Source: UBA8389 sp035719105
Lineage (GTDB): Bacteria > Bacteroidota > Bacteroidia > Bacteroidales > UBA1402
NCBI GenBank assembly: GCA_035719105.1
Contig: DASTGN010000006.1
Span: forward strand, 124,001-188,000
DNA length: 64,000 nt
Direction: 5' to 3'
The notes under the pieces were generated by a model. That model did no database searches and had not been told where the DNA came from. It saw only the letters and a program-made list of their open reading frames with translations. A program made the position numbers and the translations under genes. Below, piece after piece: positions 42,711 to 52,017 of this stretch (position 1 is the first letter of the stretch; the number at the start of each line of letters is the position of its first letter).

Positions 42711-44066
42711 TCAAATAATATCCATGGCAAATGCCTTGAGGTTCACACCATCGAAGTTGCCAGATGACATCATCAACAAGTTGTGTTTGTGGTACTTCAT
42801 ACTTTTAAGTTTAGCGATAAGCAGTGCTGAGTCGGTAAAGACTTCCACGTTGGTTCCGCCAAAGGCTTCCGCTACTTGTTCGGGGGTGATGGAAAGCAAT
42901 TTCTTATGCTCGATGGTTTTGGGGTTGTAATACACATAAGCTTGGTCGGCATCTTTCATGCTGCCCTTGTATTCAGGCAAGAAGTCGGCGGTAAGGCTGC
43001 TGAACGTATGCAACTCCATGCAGGCTGTCAGTTTCCGGTCTGGATATTGCTCCTTAACTGCTGAAACCGTGGCCTTTAATTTTGAGGGTGAGTGAGCAAA
43101 ATCCTGGTAAATGGTTGCGTCGTCGGTTTCGTTAAGGGTTTGCAGCCGTTTGGCAGCACCCTTGAACTCGCTGATGCTGGTATAGAAATCCTTGTCTGAA
43201 ACGCCGAGTTGACGGCAAACCATGTGAGCACATTGGATGTTCTGCAGGTTGTGTTTCCCAAAAATGCGCAAGGGGAAATCACCGTATTTGGTCTCCAGCC
43301 AGGTTTTGCCTTCAGCAATATGGTTAGGATGAGCGTTGTATGGAATTGCCGTGAGATCTTCGCGAAGGTTTTCGGCAATTGTTTTCAAGTTCGGGTCTTC
43401 ATCGAAATAGATGAATTTGCCGTCCCGTTCCACCATTTTGGCAAAAATAGCAAACTGGTCAACATACATTTCGAACGTGGGAAATACATTGATGTGGTCC
43501 CATGCAATGCCCGTCACCACTGCAATGTGTGGGCGGTAAACGTGGAATTTGGGACGTAAGTCGATGGGTGAAGTCAGGTATTCGTCACCTTCAAAAACGG
43601 CAATGCGACTGGTTTCAGAAAGACTGACCATGGTGTCGAATCCTTCGATTTGGGCACCGACCATATAATCGAAGTCCATTTGCATTTTCTTGAGGACGAA
43701 TAAAATCATGGAGGTAACCGTAGTCTTACCATGGCTGCCACCAATCACCACCCGGGTCTTGTTTTGAGTTTCTTCGTACAGGAATTCGGGGTAAGAAAAG
43801 ATACGAACACCCAGTTCCTTGGCACGTATCAATTCCGGATTGTCTTCTCTGGCGTGCATGCCCAAGACGACGCAATCCAGACTTTTGACGATCTGATCAG
43901 GAAACCAACCGAATTTCTCGGGAAGTAGTCCGTGTCGAGCTAAGTTTGAACTGGCTGGATCAAAGATTTCGTCATCCGATCCGGAGACCTCATGGCCTTT
44001 CAGATGCAAGGCAATTGCCAGATTGTGCATGGCAGCGCCTCCAATGGCGATAAAGTGTATTCTCAT
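42711..44066 (-). CDS. mpl: UDP-N-acetylmuramate:L-alanyl-gamma-D-glutamyl-meso-diaminopimelate ligase
   Basis: Mpl recycles cell-wall peptides by ligating the tripeptide to UDP-MurNAc. The 451-residue protein has the Mur ligase layout: an N-terminal Rossmann domain (HFIAIGGAAMHNLAIALHLKGHEVSGSDDE), the ATP-binding loop GGSHGKTTVTS, a middle domain and a C-terminal block YQDFAHSPSKLKATV. The start IGGAAMHNLA is typical of Mpl rather than MurC. It leads the mpl-DUF4924-rfbD-prfC run and is divergent from the MBL-fold gene, with a -7 element at 44108-44115. Confidence 0.9.
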   Translation of the reverse strand: MRIHFIAIGGAAMHNLAIALHLKGHEVSGSDDEIFDPASSNLARHGLLPEKFGWFPDQIVKSLDCVVLGMHAREDNPELIRAKELGVRIFSYPEFLYEETQNKTRVVIGGSHGKTTVTSMILFVLKKMQMDFDYMVGAQIEGFDTMVSLSETSRIAVFEGDEYLTSPIDLRPKFHVYRPHIAVVTGIAWDHINVFPTFEMYVDQFAIFAKMVERDGKFIYFDEDPNLKTIAENLREDLTAIPYNAHPNHIAEGKTWLETKYGDFPLRIFGKHNLQNIQCAHMVCRQLGVSDKDFYTSISEFKGAAKRLQTLNETDDATIYQDFAHSPSKLKATVSAVKEQYPDRKLTACMELHTFSSLTADFLPEYKGSMKDADQAYVYYNPKTIEHKKLLSITPEQVAEAFGGTNVEVFTDSALLIAKLKSMKYHKHNLLMMSSGNFDGVNLKAFAMDII

Positions 44067-44094
44067 TCTTGCGTATTAATCGAAAAATTTCGCT

Positions 44095-44102
44095 TAGTTT
44101 TG
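44095..44102 (+). promoter_or_regulatory. -7 element of the MBL-fold gene
   Basis: TAGTTTTG matches TAnnTTTG, 22 bases before the ATG at 44125. It lies back to back with the mpl element at 44108-44115. Confidence 0.55.
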
Positions 44103-44107
44103 TGGTG

Positions 44108-44115
44108 CAAAAGTA
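44108..44115 (-). promoter_or_regulatory. -7 element of the mpl-prfC operon
   Basis: TACTTTTG on the minus strand matches TAnnTTTG, about 40 bases before the mpl ATG. The two divergent promoters are only five bases apart. Confidence 0.5.
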
Positions 44116-44124
44116 CGCCAAAAA

Positions 44125-44949
44125 ATGAAAATTCAGCCCATAGAAACCGGTTTTTTTTCCACGGACGGGGGAGCCATGTTCGGCATAGTCTCCCGTAAAG
44201 TCTGGGCTCGCAAATATCCAGTCAATGAAGATAATAGATGCCCTTTGACGATGCGGGTCTTGTTCGCGGACCTGGGTGAACACAAGGTTTTGTTCGATAC
44301 TGGGGTGGGGCCTGCTATGGTGGATGGCATGTCGTATTACCATTTTCATGGTTTGCGCAACATGGTGCATGAAATTGAAAAAAGGGGCTTTACTGCCAAT
44401 GATATCACCGACGTGGTGCTCAGCCACTTGCATTTTGACCACTGTGGCGGATCCGTTGTTTCTGAATCGGGTGCTTTCAAGCCGGCCTTTCCGAATGCCA
44501 CTTATTGGGCCAGTTCGCGTCAGTGGGAGATGGCTCAACAACCACCGTTGTGGGAGTCCGATTCGTTTGCTCCTGCCGTGATTCAGGTTTTGAAAGATGC
44601 CGGGCAGTTGAAATTGCTAGATCGAGATCAAGAACTTTTCGAAGGCGTTCGCGTCAAATTTTTTCAAGGTCACACCGACGATCAGATGGTTTCATATGTT
44701 TCGGACGGTTCGGACACCTTTGTTTTTTGCGGTGATGTCATTCCGATGGAACCCCATATTTTACCACTCTGCATTGCTGCAGTGGACAATTCGGCCGTCG
44801 TTTCGGTCGATGAGAAAATTCGCTTGTTGGATGAAGCCGGCACCGAAGGACAAATTCTGTTTTTTTACCACGATGCAGTGACACAAGCCGTTCGAATGAA
44901 AAAAACGAATGGGCGGATTTCTGTCAAAGAAAAATTTAGTTTCCGTTAA
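44125..44949 (+). CDS. Metallo-beta-lactamase-fold hydrolase
   Basis: The 274-residue cytoplasmic protein has the MBL-fold zinc site: LSHLHFDHCGG (His-x-His-x-Asp-His), a later FFQGHTDDQM histidine, FCGDVIP with the bridging aspartate, and a final FFYHDAV. The overall look is that of lactonase or RNase-like MBL hydrolases; the substrate is unknown. It is a single gene with its own -7 element. No signal peptide is present. Confidence 0.85.
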   Translation: MKIQPIETGFFSTDGGAMFGIVSRKVWARKYPVNEDNRCPLTMRVLFADLGEHKVLFDTGVGPAMVDGMSYYHFHGLRNMVHEIEKRGFTANDITDVVLSHLHFDHCGGSVVSESGAFKPAFPNATYWASSRQWEMAQQPPLWESDSFAPAVIQVLKDAGQLKLLDRDQELFEGVRVKFFQGHTDDQMVSYVSDGSDTFVFCGDVIPMEPHILPLCIAAVDNSAVVSVDEKIRLLDEAGTEGQILFFYHDAVTQAVRMKKTNGRISVKEKFSFR

Positions 44950-45014
44950 GCAAGCTGTAGCGTTTCGAAGAATAGAAACATCTTTTTAAAGATCTTTCCG
45001 TAATTCGATGTGTC

Positions 45015-45515
45015 ATGAAAAAACTACTGCTTCTCCTTGCCATCCTCTTATTTTCAGGATCCGATGTTTATTATGGGGTTTCCTATATTCCAATGTTGAT
45101 GGATCGTTCGCAATTGGAAGTTTCCGTCGAAATGGTGTCCTCGTCCATGCCCATTCGGAATCCGGGAAGGATCTATGTCTATCAGAACTGGTTGATGCTG
45201 GTTGAACAATACAAAGGAATCCATCTGATTGACAACACAGACCCTGTTCATCCCGTTCGAAGGGCATTTTTAAAGGTCCCCGGCTGCCAAAGCCTTGCTG
45301 TCGGAAACGGCATTTTGTATGTGGACAATGCGGTTGATTTGGTCGGTGTCAAAATAGATTTCAGCTCCTTGCAAAGTCATGAAGTTGCCAGAAACCGTAT
45401 GGCTTTGCCCGAAATCAACAGTCCAAACGGCTTTGTGCCTTGGGAATTTTCCAGAGCCAACAGGCCAGAAAATACTGAAATTGTTGGTTGGTCCGATAAA
45501 ACCGCTGTCCTATGA
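45015..45515 (+). CDS. Secreted LVIVD-repeat-like protein, short
   Basis: The 166-residue protein has a signal peptide (MKKLLLLLAILLFSGSDVYYG) without a lipobox cysteine. The body has the beta-propeller blade pattern of LVIVD proteins (IYVYQNWLMLVEQYKGIHLIDNTDPVHPVRRAFLKVPG, here read as a region of about residues 55-95). It is shorter than typical LVIVD proteins. Its stop overlaps the next gene by 4 bases (ATGA), and that gene encodes a longer related lipoprotein, so the two probably work together. The function is unknown. Confidence 0.72.
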   Translation: MKKLLLLLAILLFSGSDVYYGVSYIPMLMDRSQLEVSVEMVSSSMPIRNPGRIYVYQNWLMLVEQYKGIHLIDNTDPVHPVRRAFLKVPGCQSLAVGNGILYVDNAVDLVGVKIDFSSLQSHEVARNRMALPEINSPNGFVPWEFSRANRPENTEIVGWSDKTAVL

Positions 45516-46258
45516 AAAAGCTAATTTGTTTTCTGCTTCTGACCAGCCTGTTTTTCTCCTGTGAATGGTCCTTTGACAAGAGTTCCGACTATAGTTCAAC
45601 CGGCACTGGCGGTTCAATGGCCAAATTCACCTGCATCGGCGATCATTTGTACGTGGTCGACGAATCGTACCTGCAAACCTTTGACATTTCAGATTCCTCC
45701 AAAATTACACGAACTTCACGAATCTTATCTAGCTGGAATAACCGGATTGAAACGATTTTTCCCAAGGATAGCCTGTTGTTTTTAGGATCGACTTCGGGCA
45801 TGTACATTTTTAATTTGAAGGACCCGGCCAATCCCAAATTCGTGTACTTGTACACCCATGTGACCAGTTGTGATCCTGTTATTGTGCAAGGAAAGTATGC
45901 TTTCGTCACCTTGCGGACGGATAACGATTCGTGGTTGTGCAGCCGTAGCGTCGATCAGCTGGAAGTTATCGACATCAGCAATACCAGCGCACCCCGGAAT
46001 GTTGGAACTTACCCCATGGTCAACCCCCGTGGATTGAGCATCGACGGCAAGAATTTGTTCATTTGCGATGGTATGGATCTTTTGGTCATGGATGCTACCG
46101 ACCCTCTTGCACTCACCCAAATCAAACGAATTGAACTTGACGGAACGCCCTATGACGTGATTGCGAAAAATGGCATATTGACTTTGTCTTATCAATTGGG
46201 TATCAAACAATACGCCTATTCGAACGATACCATTCAAGAAATAAGTACCCTATACTAA
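45512..46258 (+). CDS. LVIVD-repeat lipoprotein
   Basis: The 248-residue protein has a lipoprotein signal (LLTSLFFSC). The repeated blades FDISDSSKIT, FNLKDPANPKFV, IDISNTSAPRNVG and MDATDPLALTQIK are typical of LVIVD repeat beta-propeller proteins, which sit on the cell surface or in the periplasm. It overlaps the shorter LVIVD-like gene by 4 bases and precedes a barrel protein by 12 bases, so these three envelope proteins likely form one transcript with hemW. Confidence 0.8.
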   Translation: MKKLICFLLLTSLFFSCEWSFDKSSDYSSTGTGGSMAKFTCIGDHLYVVDESYLQTFDISDSSKITRTSRILSSWNNRIETIFPKDSLLFLGSTSGMYIFNLKDPANPKFVYLYTHVTSCDPVIVQGKYAFVTLRTDNDSWLCSRSVDQLEVIDISNTSAPRNVGTYPMVNPRGLSIDGKNLFICDGMDLLVMDATDPLALTQIKRIELDGTPYDVIAKNGILTLSYQLGIKQYAYSNDTIQEISTLY

Positions 46259-46270
46259 TTTATATTCCCT

Positions 46271-46966
46271 ATGAAAAACCTACTATTAGCTTTCGTTGTC
46301 CTATTTTTTGCGACTCCGATTTTTGCTCAGGAATATGTCATTAAGGAGCAAATTCCGACGTTTGCACTTGGTTTTCAGCCTCAATCTTTCACGTATAAGG
46401 CAGCGGAAATCGATATGGACGTTCGTCTATCTCCCAGAAACTGGTTGACCATCGCCCCAAGATTACAATTTGGAAATCCAAAATTCAACTCGTACTTTTA
46501 CGATCCAACAGATGCCATCGACAAAGGTTTCGGCCTTGGTTTGACGTATCGCTATTTTCCCTTGACCTCGCGAACGCGGAAAATGAACGATGGAATGGGA
46601 CCTTTTGTTTCGGCGGCAATGGATCTTTTACAAACGGATTACCATTATATAGGTAGGAAGTATTTGCCTTACACCGATTTGTACGGCATTGACGGTTATA
46701 CTATCGACAATGATTTTGAATACAAGGAGACCGTAGCCAATCTGGGAATATCGGTGAATATCGGATACAGTTGGAGGCTTTTCGACATCATGTACATGGA
46801 AACCTACCTGGGAGTCGGTGTAAAAATGAGTGATTATGTTTACAACACGGAACGAAATTTCAATTTGGGAAAAAATTACTGGGACACTGGCTATTCGGGC
46901 TATTATGTTTCGAGTGGTTTCCGTATCGGGGTCTATTTGAACCGATATAAATACGAATTTAAATAA
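46271..46966 (+). CDS. Predicted outer-membrane beta-barrel protein
   Basis: The 231-residue protein has a signal peptide (ending PIFAQ) and many alternating, aromatic-rich strands (FGLGLTYRYFPL, ANLGISVNIGYSWRLF, METYLGVGVKMSDYV, GYYVSSGFRIGVYLNRYKYEFK). This fits a small, 8-10-stranded outer-membrane barrel of unknown role. It follows the LVIVD pair by 12 bases and precedes hemW by 4 bases. Confidence 0.72.
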   Translation: MKNLLLAFVVLFFATPIFAQEYVIKEQIPTFALGFQPQSFTYKAAEIDMDVRLSPRNWLTIAPRLQFGNPKFNSYFYDPTDAIDKGFGLGLTYRYFPLTSRTRKMNDGMGPFVSAAMDLLQTDYHYIGRKYLPYTDLYGIDGYTIDNDFEYKETVANLGISVNIGYSWRLFDIMYMETYLGVGVKMSDYVYNTERNFNLGKNYWDTGYSGYYVSSGFRIGVYLNRYKYEFK

Positions 46967-46970
46967 TAAA

Positions 46971-48110
46971 GTGAACCATAACGGACTGTATCTCCATATT
47001 CCATTCTGCAAAAGCAAATGCTTTTATTGTGATTTTTATTCTGTTTCACAGACAAGTCTGAAGGAGGAATGGCTCGATGCCCTGTTGATGGAATTAAAAA
47101 TGGAACCGGTTTTTTTGGGATCAAACAGGCCGGTTTTGCGTACCGTCTATTTTGGTGGAGGAACCCCGACCCAGTTGTCTTACAGTGAATTACAGCGAAT
47201 TTTTGCTGCAATCGATACGTATTTCGACCTTTCAAGTTGTGAGGAAATTACCATAGAAGCCAATCCCGATGATTTGACCCCTTTGTACATCGCGATGTTG
47301 CGTAAACTCCCATTCAACCGCATCAGCATTGGTGTGCAGAGTTTTGACGACCTGGAATTGAAAGCCATCAACAGGCGACATACTGCACTTGCCGCATTTG
47401 AAGCGATTCAGGAATGTTCCAGACAAGGTTTCGACAACATCAGTTTGGATTTGATGTACGGTCTGCCTGGGCAATCCGTTGATAGTTTTTTATCCTCTGT
47501 CAATAAGGCAGTCACGTTACCTGTCAACCATTTGTCATCCTATTCCTTAAGTTGGGAAGTTGGTTCGGTGTTGTATTCCAAACTTCAAAGTGGAGAACTG
47601 AAACAAGCCGACGAAGAACTCTCCGAAGCCTGTTTTTTCGGCATGAAAGATATTCTGGAAAAAAATGGGTTCGAACACTATGAATTATCTAACTTTGCCA
47701 AACCGGGTTACCATTCGAAACACAATTCCTCCTATTGGGATGGTTCGTATTATTTGGGTGTTGGTCCAGGGGCACACTCCTACAACGGTTTGGTTCGGCG
47801 GTTTAATCAACCTTCGTTGAAACGTTATGTGGAGGGTGTGCAACGTGGTGGTGATTTTAGAGAAGTCGAAGAACTGGACGCTGTTGCAAAATATAATGAC
47901 CATATAATCACCAGATTGCGAACGTTGAAAGGGATGGATCTCACGGAGTTGACCGAGATGTTTGGTTCCTCCAAAACGGATTATTGCTTGACGAATGCTG
48001 TTAAAAGTATTCGGAATGGGACGCTGGAACAAGATGGAAACCAACTTCGACTTACCCGAGAAGGCTTGTTTGTGTCGGACGCAGTGATGTCAGATTTGTT
48101 AGAAGTATAA
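46971..48110 (+). CDS. hemW: Radical SAM heme chaperone HemW
   Basis: The 379-residue protein starts at GTG 46971. The CxxxCxxC radical SAM motif (Cys13, Cys17, Cys20) is in HIPFCKSKCFYCDFYS, with FYCDF rather than HYCGCN as in HemN, which points to HemW. Further marks are YFGGGTPT, RISIGVQSFDD and the short C-terminal domain. HemW binds heme and delivers it to proteins such as respiratory enzymes; it is not a coproporphyrinogen oxidase. No other heme gene is adjacent. It follows the barrel gene by 4 bases. Confidence 0.92.
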   Translation: MNHNGLYLHIPFCKSKCFYCDFYSVSQTSLKEEWLDALLMELKMEPVFLGSNRPVLRTVYFGGGTPTQLSYSELQRIFAAIDTYFDLSSCEEITIEANPDDLTPLYIAMLRKLPFNRISIGVQSFDDLELKAINRRHTALAAFEAIQECSRQGFDNISLDLMYGLPGQSVDSFLSSVNKAVTLPVNHLSSYSLSWEVGSVLYSKLQSGELKQADEELSEACFFGMKDILEKNGFEHYELSNFAKPGYHSKHNSSYWDGSYYLGVGPGAHSYNGLVRRFNQPSLKRYVEGVQRGGDFREVEELDAVAKYNDHIITRLRTLKGMDLTELTEMFGSSKTDYCLTNAVKSIRNGTLEQDGNQLRLTREGLFVSDAVMSDLLEV

Positions 48111-48126
48111 CTCAATAATAAAATAT

Positions 48127-49821
48127 ATGTATAGAACGATTCTTCTTTTCCTGGCAGTAATGCTCTGTATGACAGGTTATTCAGCGAGTATCAACGAGTT
48201 AGGACAGGTGGTTGATTATCGCATTGTTCCATTGCCTCACAAAATTGATTTACAAGCAGGTGAACCGTTTAAATTGAAATCCTCTGTAAAGATAGTATAC
48301 CCCGCTGGTAATCATGACATGCATCGAAATGCTGTCTTTTTGGCTACGTATCTCAAGGACTTGACCGGGAAATCTTGGGCCATCACTACCAAATCCAAAG
48401 GACCGTGCATTGAATTGAAGCTTGGTTTGAACCATGCGAACAACGAAGCTTACCAAATGGAAGTGAACGCCAATCGCATCGTAATTTCTGCCGTTACCGA
48501 ACAAGGTGTTTTCTACGGAATTCAGACCTTGCGAAAAGCCATACCTGTAGGAGCTCTCAAGGTTGCTATGCCGGCGGTTCTCATTCAGGACGAACCTCGC
48601 TTTGCCTATCGTGGCATGATGCTCGATGTGGCTCGTCACTTTTTTACTGTGGACGAGGTAAAAACCTACATCGACATGTTGGTCATGCACAACATCAATA
48701 ACTTTCACTGGCATCTATCAGATGATCAGGGTTGGAGAATTGAAATAAAAAAATATCCACGCCTCACCGAAATCGGTTCTAAAAGGTCTGAAACGGTGAT
48801 CGGTAAAAATTCCGGACAATACGACGGAATACCTTATGGCGGGTTTTATACGCAAGATCAAATCAAAGAGGTCGTCGATTATGCCAAGGCCAGATACATC
48901 AACATCATTCCCGAAATTGACATGCCAGGTCACATGCTGAGCGCTTTGTCCAGCTATCCTCAACTGGGTTGTACGGGCGGGCCTTACTCTGTTTGGCGCA
49001 AATGGGGCATCGCTCAGGATGTGCTATGTGCGGGCAACGACTCGACCTTGGTTTTCATCAAGGATGTGTTGACGGAACTGATGAGTCTTTTTCCATCCAG
49101 ATACATTCACATTGGCGGTGACGAATGCCCGAAAACAAACTGGTCCAAATGCCCCAAATGTCAGGCTCGAATTCAGGAACTTGGATTGACTTCGGACGAA
49201 AAACATACGGCTGAACAGCGTCTGCAGAGCTACGTCATTCAATATGCCGAAAAAGTGCTTCAGGAACATGGCCGAAATTTGATTGGCTGGGAAGAAATTC
49301 TGGAAGGCGGGCTTGCCCCGAATGCGACCGTCATGTCCTGGCGTGGCATGAATGGTGGTATCGAAGCGGCCAAACAAAAACACTACGCCATCATGACGCC
49401 CAATAAGTTCGTTTATTTTGATTACTACCAATCGGCCGATAAGGATAAGGAACCACTGGCCATCGGTGGTTTCGTGCCTGTCCAAAAGGTTTATGAATGG
49501 GATCCGTTGTCTCCCTTGCTCGATAAGGAAGAAGAAAAATACATTTTGGGTGCACAAGCCAATCTATGGACGGAATACATTCCGACCTTTCAACATGCCC
49601 AATACATGGTGCTCCCCCGCATGGCTGCTCTTTGTGAGGTGCAATGGTCCGATTCGACTCAAAAAAATTATCCCGATTTCTTGACTCGGATTCCTGTCAT
49701 GTACAAGATGTACAACCTATATCACTACCAATTCGCCAAGCATTTGTTGAACCAATCAGCCGAACAAGCCACCCTTCCAACTAACGGTTCCAAGGATGCA
49801 GACAGCGTTCAGACCAAATAG
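48127..49821 (+). CDS. Secreted beta-N-acetylhexosaminidase (GH20)
   Basis: The 564-residue protein has a signal peptide (MYRTILLFLAVMLCMTGYSA). A GH20b-like N-terminal domain (about 30-165) is followed by the catalytic barrel. The signature FHWHLSDDQGWRIEIK and the catalytic pair Asp332-Glu333 in HIGGDECPKTNW are present, as are MPGHM and NLIGWEEILEGG. It releases terminal GlcNAc or GalNAc from glycans or chitobiose in the periplasm or outside. It has no T9SS domain. The last 13 bases overlap the convergent CBM9-like gene. Confidence 0.93.
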   Translation: MYRTILLFLAVMLCMTGYSASINELGQVVDYRIVPLPHKIDLQAGEPFKLKSSVKIVYPAGNHDMHRNAVFLATYLKDLTGKSWAITTKSKGPCIELKLGLNHANNEAYQMEVNANRIVISAVTEQGVFYGIQTLRKAIPVGALKVAMPAVLIQDEPRFAYRGMMLDVARHFFTVDEVKTYIDMLVMHNINNFHWHLSDDQGWRIEIKKYPRLTEIGSKRSETVIGKNSGQYDGIPYGGFYTQDQIKEVVDYAKARYINIIPEIDMPGHMLSALSSYPQLGCTGGPYSVWRKWGIAQDVLCAGNDSTLVFIKDVLTELMSLFPSRYIHIGGDECPKTNWSKCPKCQARIQELGLTSDEKHTAEQRLQSYVIQYAEKVLQEHGRNLIGWEEILEGGLAPNATVMSWRGMNGGIEAAKQKHYAIMTPNKFVYFDYYQSADKDKEPLAIGGFVPVQKVYEWDPLSPLLDKEEEKYILGAQANLWTEYIPTFQHAQYMVLPRMAALCEVQWSDSTQKNYPDFLTRIPVMYKMYNLYHYQFAKHLLNQSAEQATLPTNGSKDADSVQTK

Positions 49822-50459
49822 ATTTCTCCAAAGAATTCTGGTCGATGAAAATCTGGTCGTTCCGTTGCGATCGGGCTCCAGGTTACATAATGCGGTTGAT
49901 TGGTTGCATCGGCACATTTGTAGAAATTGCCGAGCAGTTTTGATGGCAGGTGCTCCGAATCGATTCCCATCAATTTGAATGGAATTCGAACGCAGAGTTC
50001 CCACGAGAACAATCCGTTGAGTTCGTTGAACGCGCGGTGCCCAATGCTCGACCAACGCTCGATTTCAGCCATTTCGGCAGTGGAAAGATAGGCAAAGTTT
50101 TCGCGGGTCTTAAAATGGCGAGCCGCTTTGCAAACCCCTGAACAGTTGAACTCGAAGTTGAAATAGTCGTCACTTTCCGGCGTTTTGACGAAAAATTCCA
50201 CGCAGCTGTCTTCGTGTACCGCTTCGTTGTCCTTGGTATTAACGGCACGCAGGCAATTGCCATGCACCTGATACAACAAAAACAAATCGGTTTTGCTGTG
50301 GGCGGCGCTCACGGTGGTAAGGGGGCGATAACCGTACAACTGGGGCCAATTCAACGTTTCTACCGAAAAACGGGTGCCGAACTCATCGATGCATTCAGCC
50401 GCGCGTTCCAACGAAATCGTTTTCAGATCGGGCAGGTACGGAATGGATAATGTTTTCAT
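49809..50459 (-). CDS. CBM9-like carbohydrate-binding family protein
   Basis: The 216-residue protein has no signal peptide. I start it at ATG 50459 (MKTLSIPYLPDLK); ATG 50471 or 50483 would add a few residues. The layout SKTDLFLLYQVHG, HEDSCVEFFVKTP, YFNFEFNCSG and WSPIATERPDFHRPEFFGEIYL matches the family 9 carbohydrate-binding-like domain found as a single protein in Bacteroidota. A cytoplasmic glycan-binding role is possible, but the true function is unknown. It converges on the GH20 gene. Confidence 0.75.
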   Translation of the reverse strand: MKTLSIPYLPDLKTISLERAAECIDEFGTRFSVETLNWPQLYGYRPLTTVSAAHSKTDLFLLYQVHGNCLRAVNTKDNEAVHEDSCVEFFVKTPESDDYFNFEFNCSGVCKAARHFKTRENFAYLSTAEMAEIERWSSIGHRAFNELNGLFSWELCVRIPFKLMGIDSEHLPSKLLGNFYKCADATNQPHYVTWSPIATERPDFHRPEFFGEIYLV

Positions 50460-50804
50460 TCCTCTTTTCATTTCTCTATACAACTACAATATTACAATGT
50501 TTTGGGGCGAAATGCAAGAAGTGGGAGGGGATAATAGAAGAATTACCAATTAAAGTTTTGATCAACCATGGTTTGCATGTGCCCACCCATCCTGCACTGG
50601 GAGTAGGTGCGTTCTGCAGTTTGCGCGCAACTTCGACTAAATTTCCAGATCGTGCAAAAATGTACCCGAAATAGATAGTTTAAAACGTTTTATTACTTTT
50701 GTATGACAAGAGCTTTAGGATGGGAGATTATCACGTAGGGTTCTGGGAAAGGCAGGAGGGGAAGCTCCTCAGGCTTACTCGATTAAATTAAAAGGTATTT
50801 TTGA
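50460..50804. other. Intergenic region with a possible structured leader of the acyltransferase gene
   Basis: About 345 bases with no convincing gene. A 74-codon plus-strand frame (50450-50674) shows no family features. After the -7 element at 50696 the leader has G-rich, potentially folding sequence (around 50735-50780, with GGAGGGG and CTCCTC). Confidence 0.4.
50696..50703 (+). promoter_or_regulatory. -7 element of the acyltransferase gene
   Basis: TACTTTTG matches TAnnTTTG. Transcription from about 50710 would give a leader of about 95 bases before ATG 50805. Confidence 0.5.
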
Positions 50805-51941
50805 ATGAATTCTACAGATAAGCAGCTTTCGGTTTTTTCGGATTCCAAAAGCCATTACGAAATTCTTGATGGTTTACGCGGTGTGGCCGCAGTCATGGTT
50901 GTGATATTTCACTTGTTTGAAGCATTTTCATTTGGTGACCACCTGAAACAGATTGTCAATCATGGATATCTGGCCGTCGATTTTTTCTTTGTTCTTTCAG
51001 GCTTTGTTATAGGCTATGCCTACGATGATCGTTGGGGCAAAATGACTTTGGGAAGTTTCTTCAAACGTCGCCTAATTCGACTTCATCCTATGATTATCAT
51101 GGGAATGATCATTGGTGCCATTGGATTCTATTTCAGTGCATCGCCTGCCTTATTTCCAGGAATCAGCAATGTGCCTGTATGGAAAATGCTATTGATCATG
51201 CTGATCGGATTCACCTTGATTCCGGTGCCCGTATCGATGGATATCAGAGGTTGGAGCGAGATGCACCCCCTTGATGGACCAGCTTGGACCCTTTTCTTTG
51301 AGTATGTTGGCAATATTTTATACGCCCTATTTATTAGAAAATTCTCGAACAAGGCACTCGCGTTTTTGGTTTTTATAGCAGGCTGTGCGTTAATCCACCT
51401 GGCTGTTACAAGTAGTAATGGCGATGTGGTGGGGGGGTGGTCACTCGAACCGGCCCAATTTCGCATTGGCATTACCCGATTAATGTATCCCTTTTTTGCA
51501 GGACTTCTACTTTCCCGCATTTGTAAACCCGGAAGCATCAGGCATGCTTTTTTGTGGACCAGTTTATTGGTGGTCCTTATCCTTGCCATGCCTCGAATTG
51601 GTGGTCGTGAGCATTTATGGTTGAACGGCCTGTACGATTCCTTATCAATTATTGTTTTTTTCCCTTTGATCGTACATATAGGTGCAAGCGGCACTATTAA
51701 AGGAAAACTCGCAAGTAAGATATGCAGGTTCTTCGGCGATATTTCGTATCCGATTTACATCATTCACTATCCTTTGATATACATTTTTACCGCATGGGTT
51801 GTTGACAACAAGGTCTCGATGCAAGTTGCCTGGCCTATGGCAACCCTTGTATTATTTGTGTCTATGGCCCTTGCTTATGGAAGTTTGAGACTCTACGATG
51901 TGCCTGTGAGAAAATGGCTTGCAAAACGCTTCATAAAATAA
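50805..51941 (+). CDS. Acyltransferase 3 family membrane protein (OafA/YrhL-like)
   Basis: The 378-residue protein has about ten hydrophobic segments and the acyltransferase 3 pattern: EILDGLRGVAAVMVVIFHLFEA (the R-G/A-A-V-V-x-x-H core), GYLAVDFFFVLSGFVIGYAY and FFKRRLIRLHPM. These enzymes acetylate or succinylate sugars of surface glycans or O-antigen. The 5' leader is fairly long, with a -7 element at 50696-50703. It is not next to other glycan-synthesis genes, so its target is open. Confidence 0.87.
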   Translation: MNSTDKQLSVFSDSKSHYEILDGLRGVAAVMVVIFHLFEAFSFGDHLKQIVNHGYLAVDFFFVLSGFVIGYAYDDRWGKMTLGSFFKRRLIRLHPMIIMGMIIGAIGFYFSASPALFPGISNVPVWKMLLIMLIGFTLIPVPVSMDIRGWSEMHPLDGPAWTLFFEYVGNILYALFIRKFSNKALAFLVFIAGCALIHLAVTSSNGDVVGGWSLEPAQFRIGITRLMYPFFAGLLLSRICKPGSIRHAFLWTSLLVVLILAMPRIGGREHLWLNGLYDSLSIIVFFPLIVHIGASGTIKGKLASKICRFFGDISYPIYIIHYPLIYIFTAWVVDNKVSMQVAWPMATLVLFVSMALAYGSLRLYDVPVRKWLAKRFIK

Positions 51942-51982
51942 ATGTCTGAAGCGTTTTAATCAAAAGTTCGTGTAATTTTACC

Positions 51983-51990
51983 TACCTTTG
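51983..51990 (+). promoter_or_regulatory. -7 element of purL
   Basis: TACCTTTG matches TAnnTTTG; predicted transcription start near 51997, upstream of ATG 52018. This excludes an alternative start at 51988. No TTTG at the usual spacing. Confidence 0.55.
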
Positions 51991-52017
51991 CAGCATCTAA
52001 GCAACCCCATCAACACA

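Noticed and set aside
45015..46258. One LVIVD gene split by a frameshift
   Set aside because: Each part has its own start and signal sequence and the overlap is a normal ATGA; two separate genes fit better.
46971..48110. A second hemN
   Set aside because: The motif FYCDF after CKSKC, the short length and the missing HemN N-terminal block point to HemW.
50450..50674. 74-codon plus-strand frame before the acyltransferase
   Set aside because: No family features, overlaps the start of the CBM9-like gene and no promoter is placed for it.
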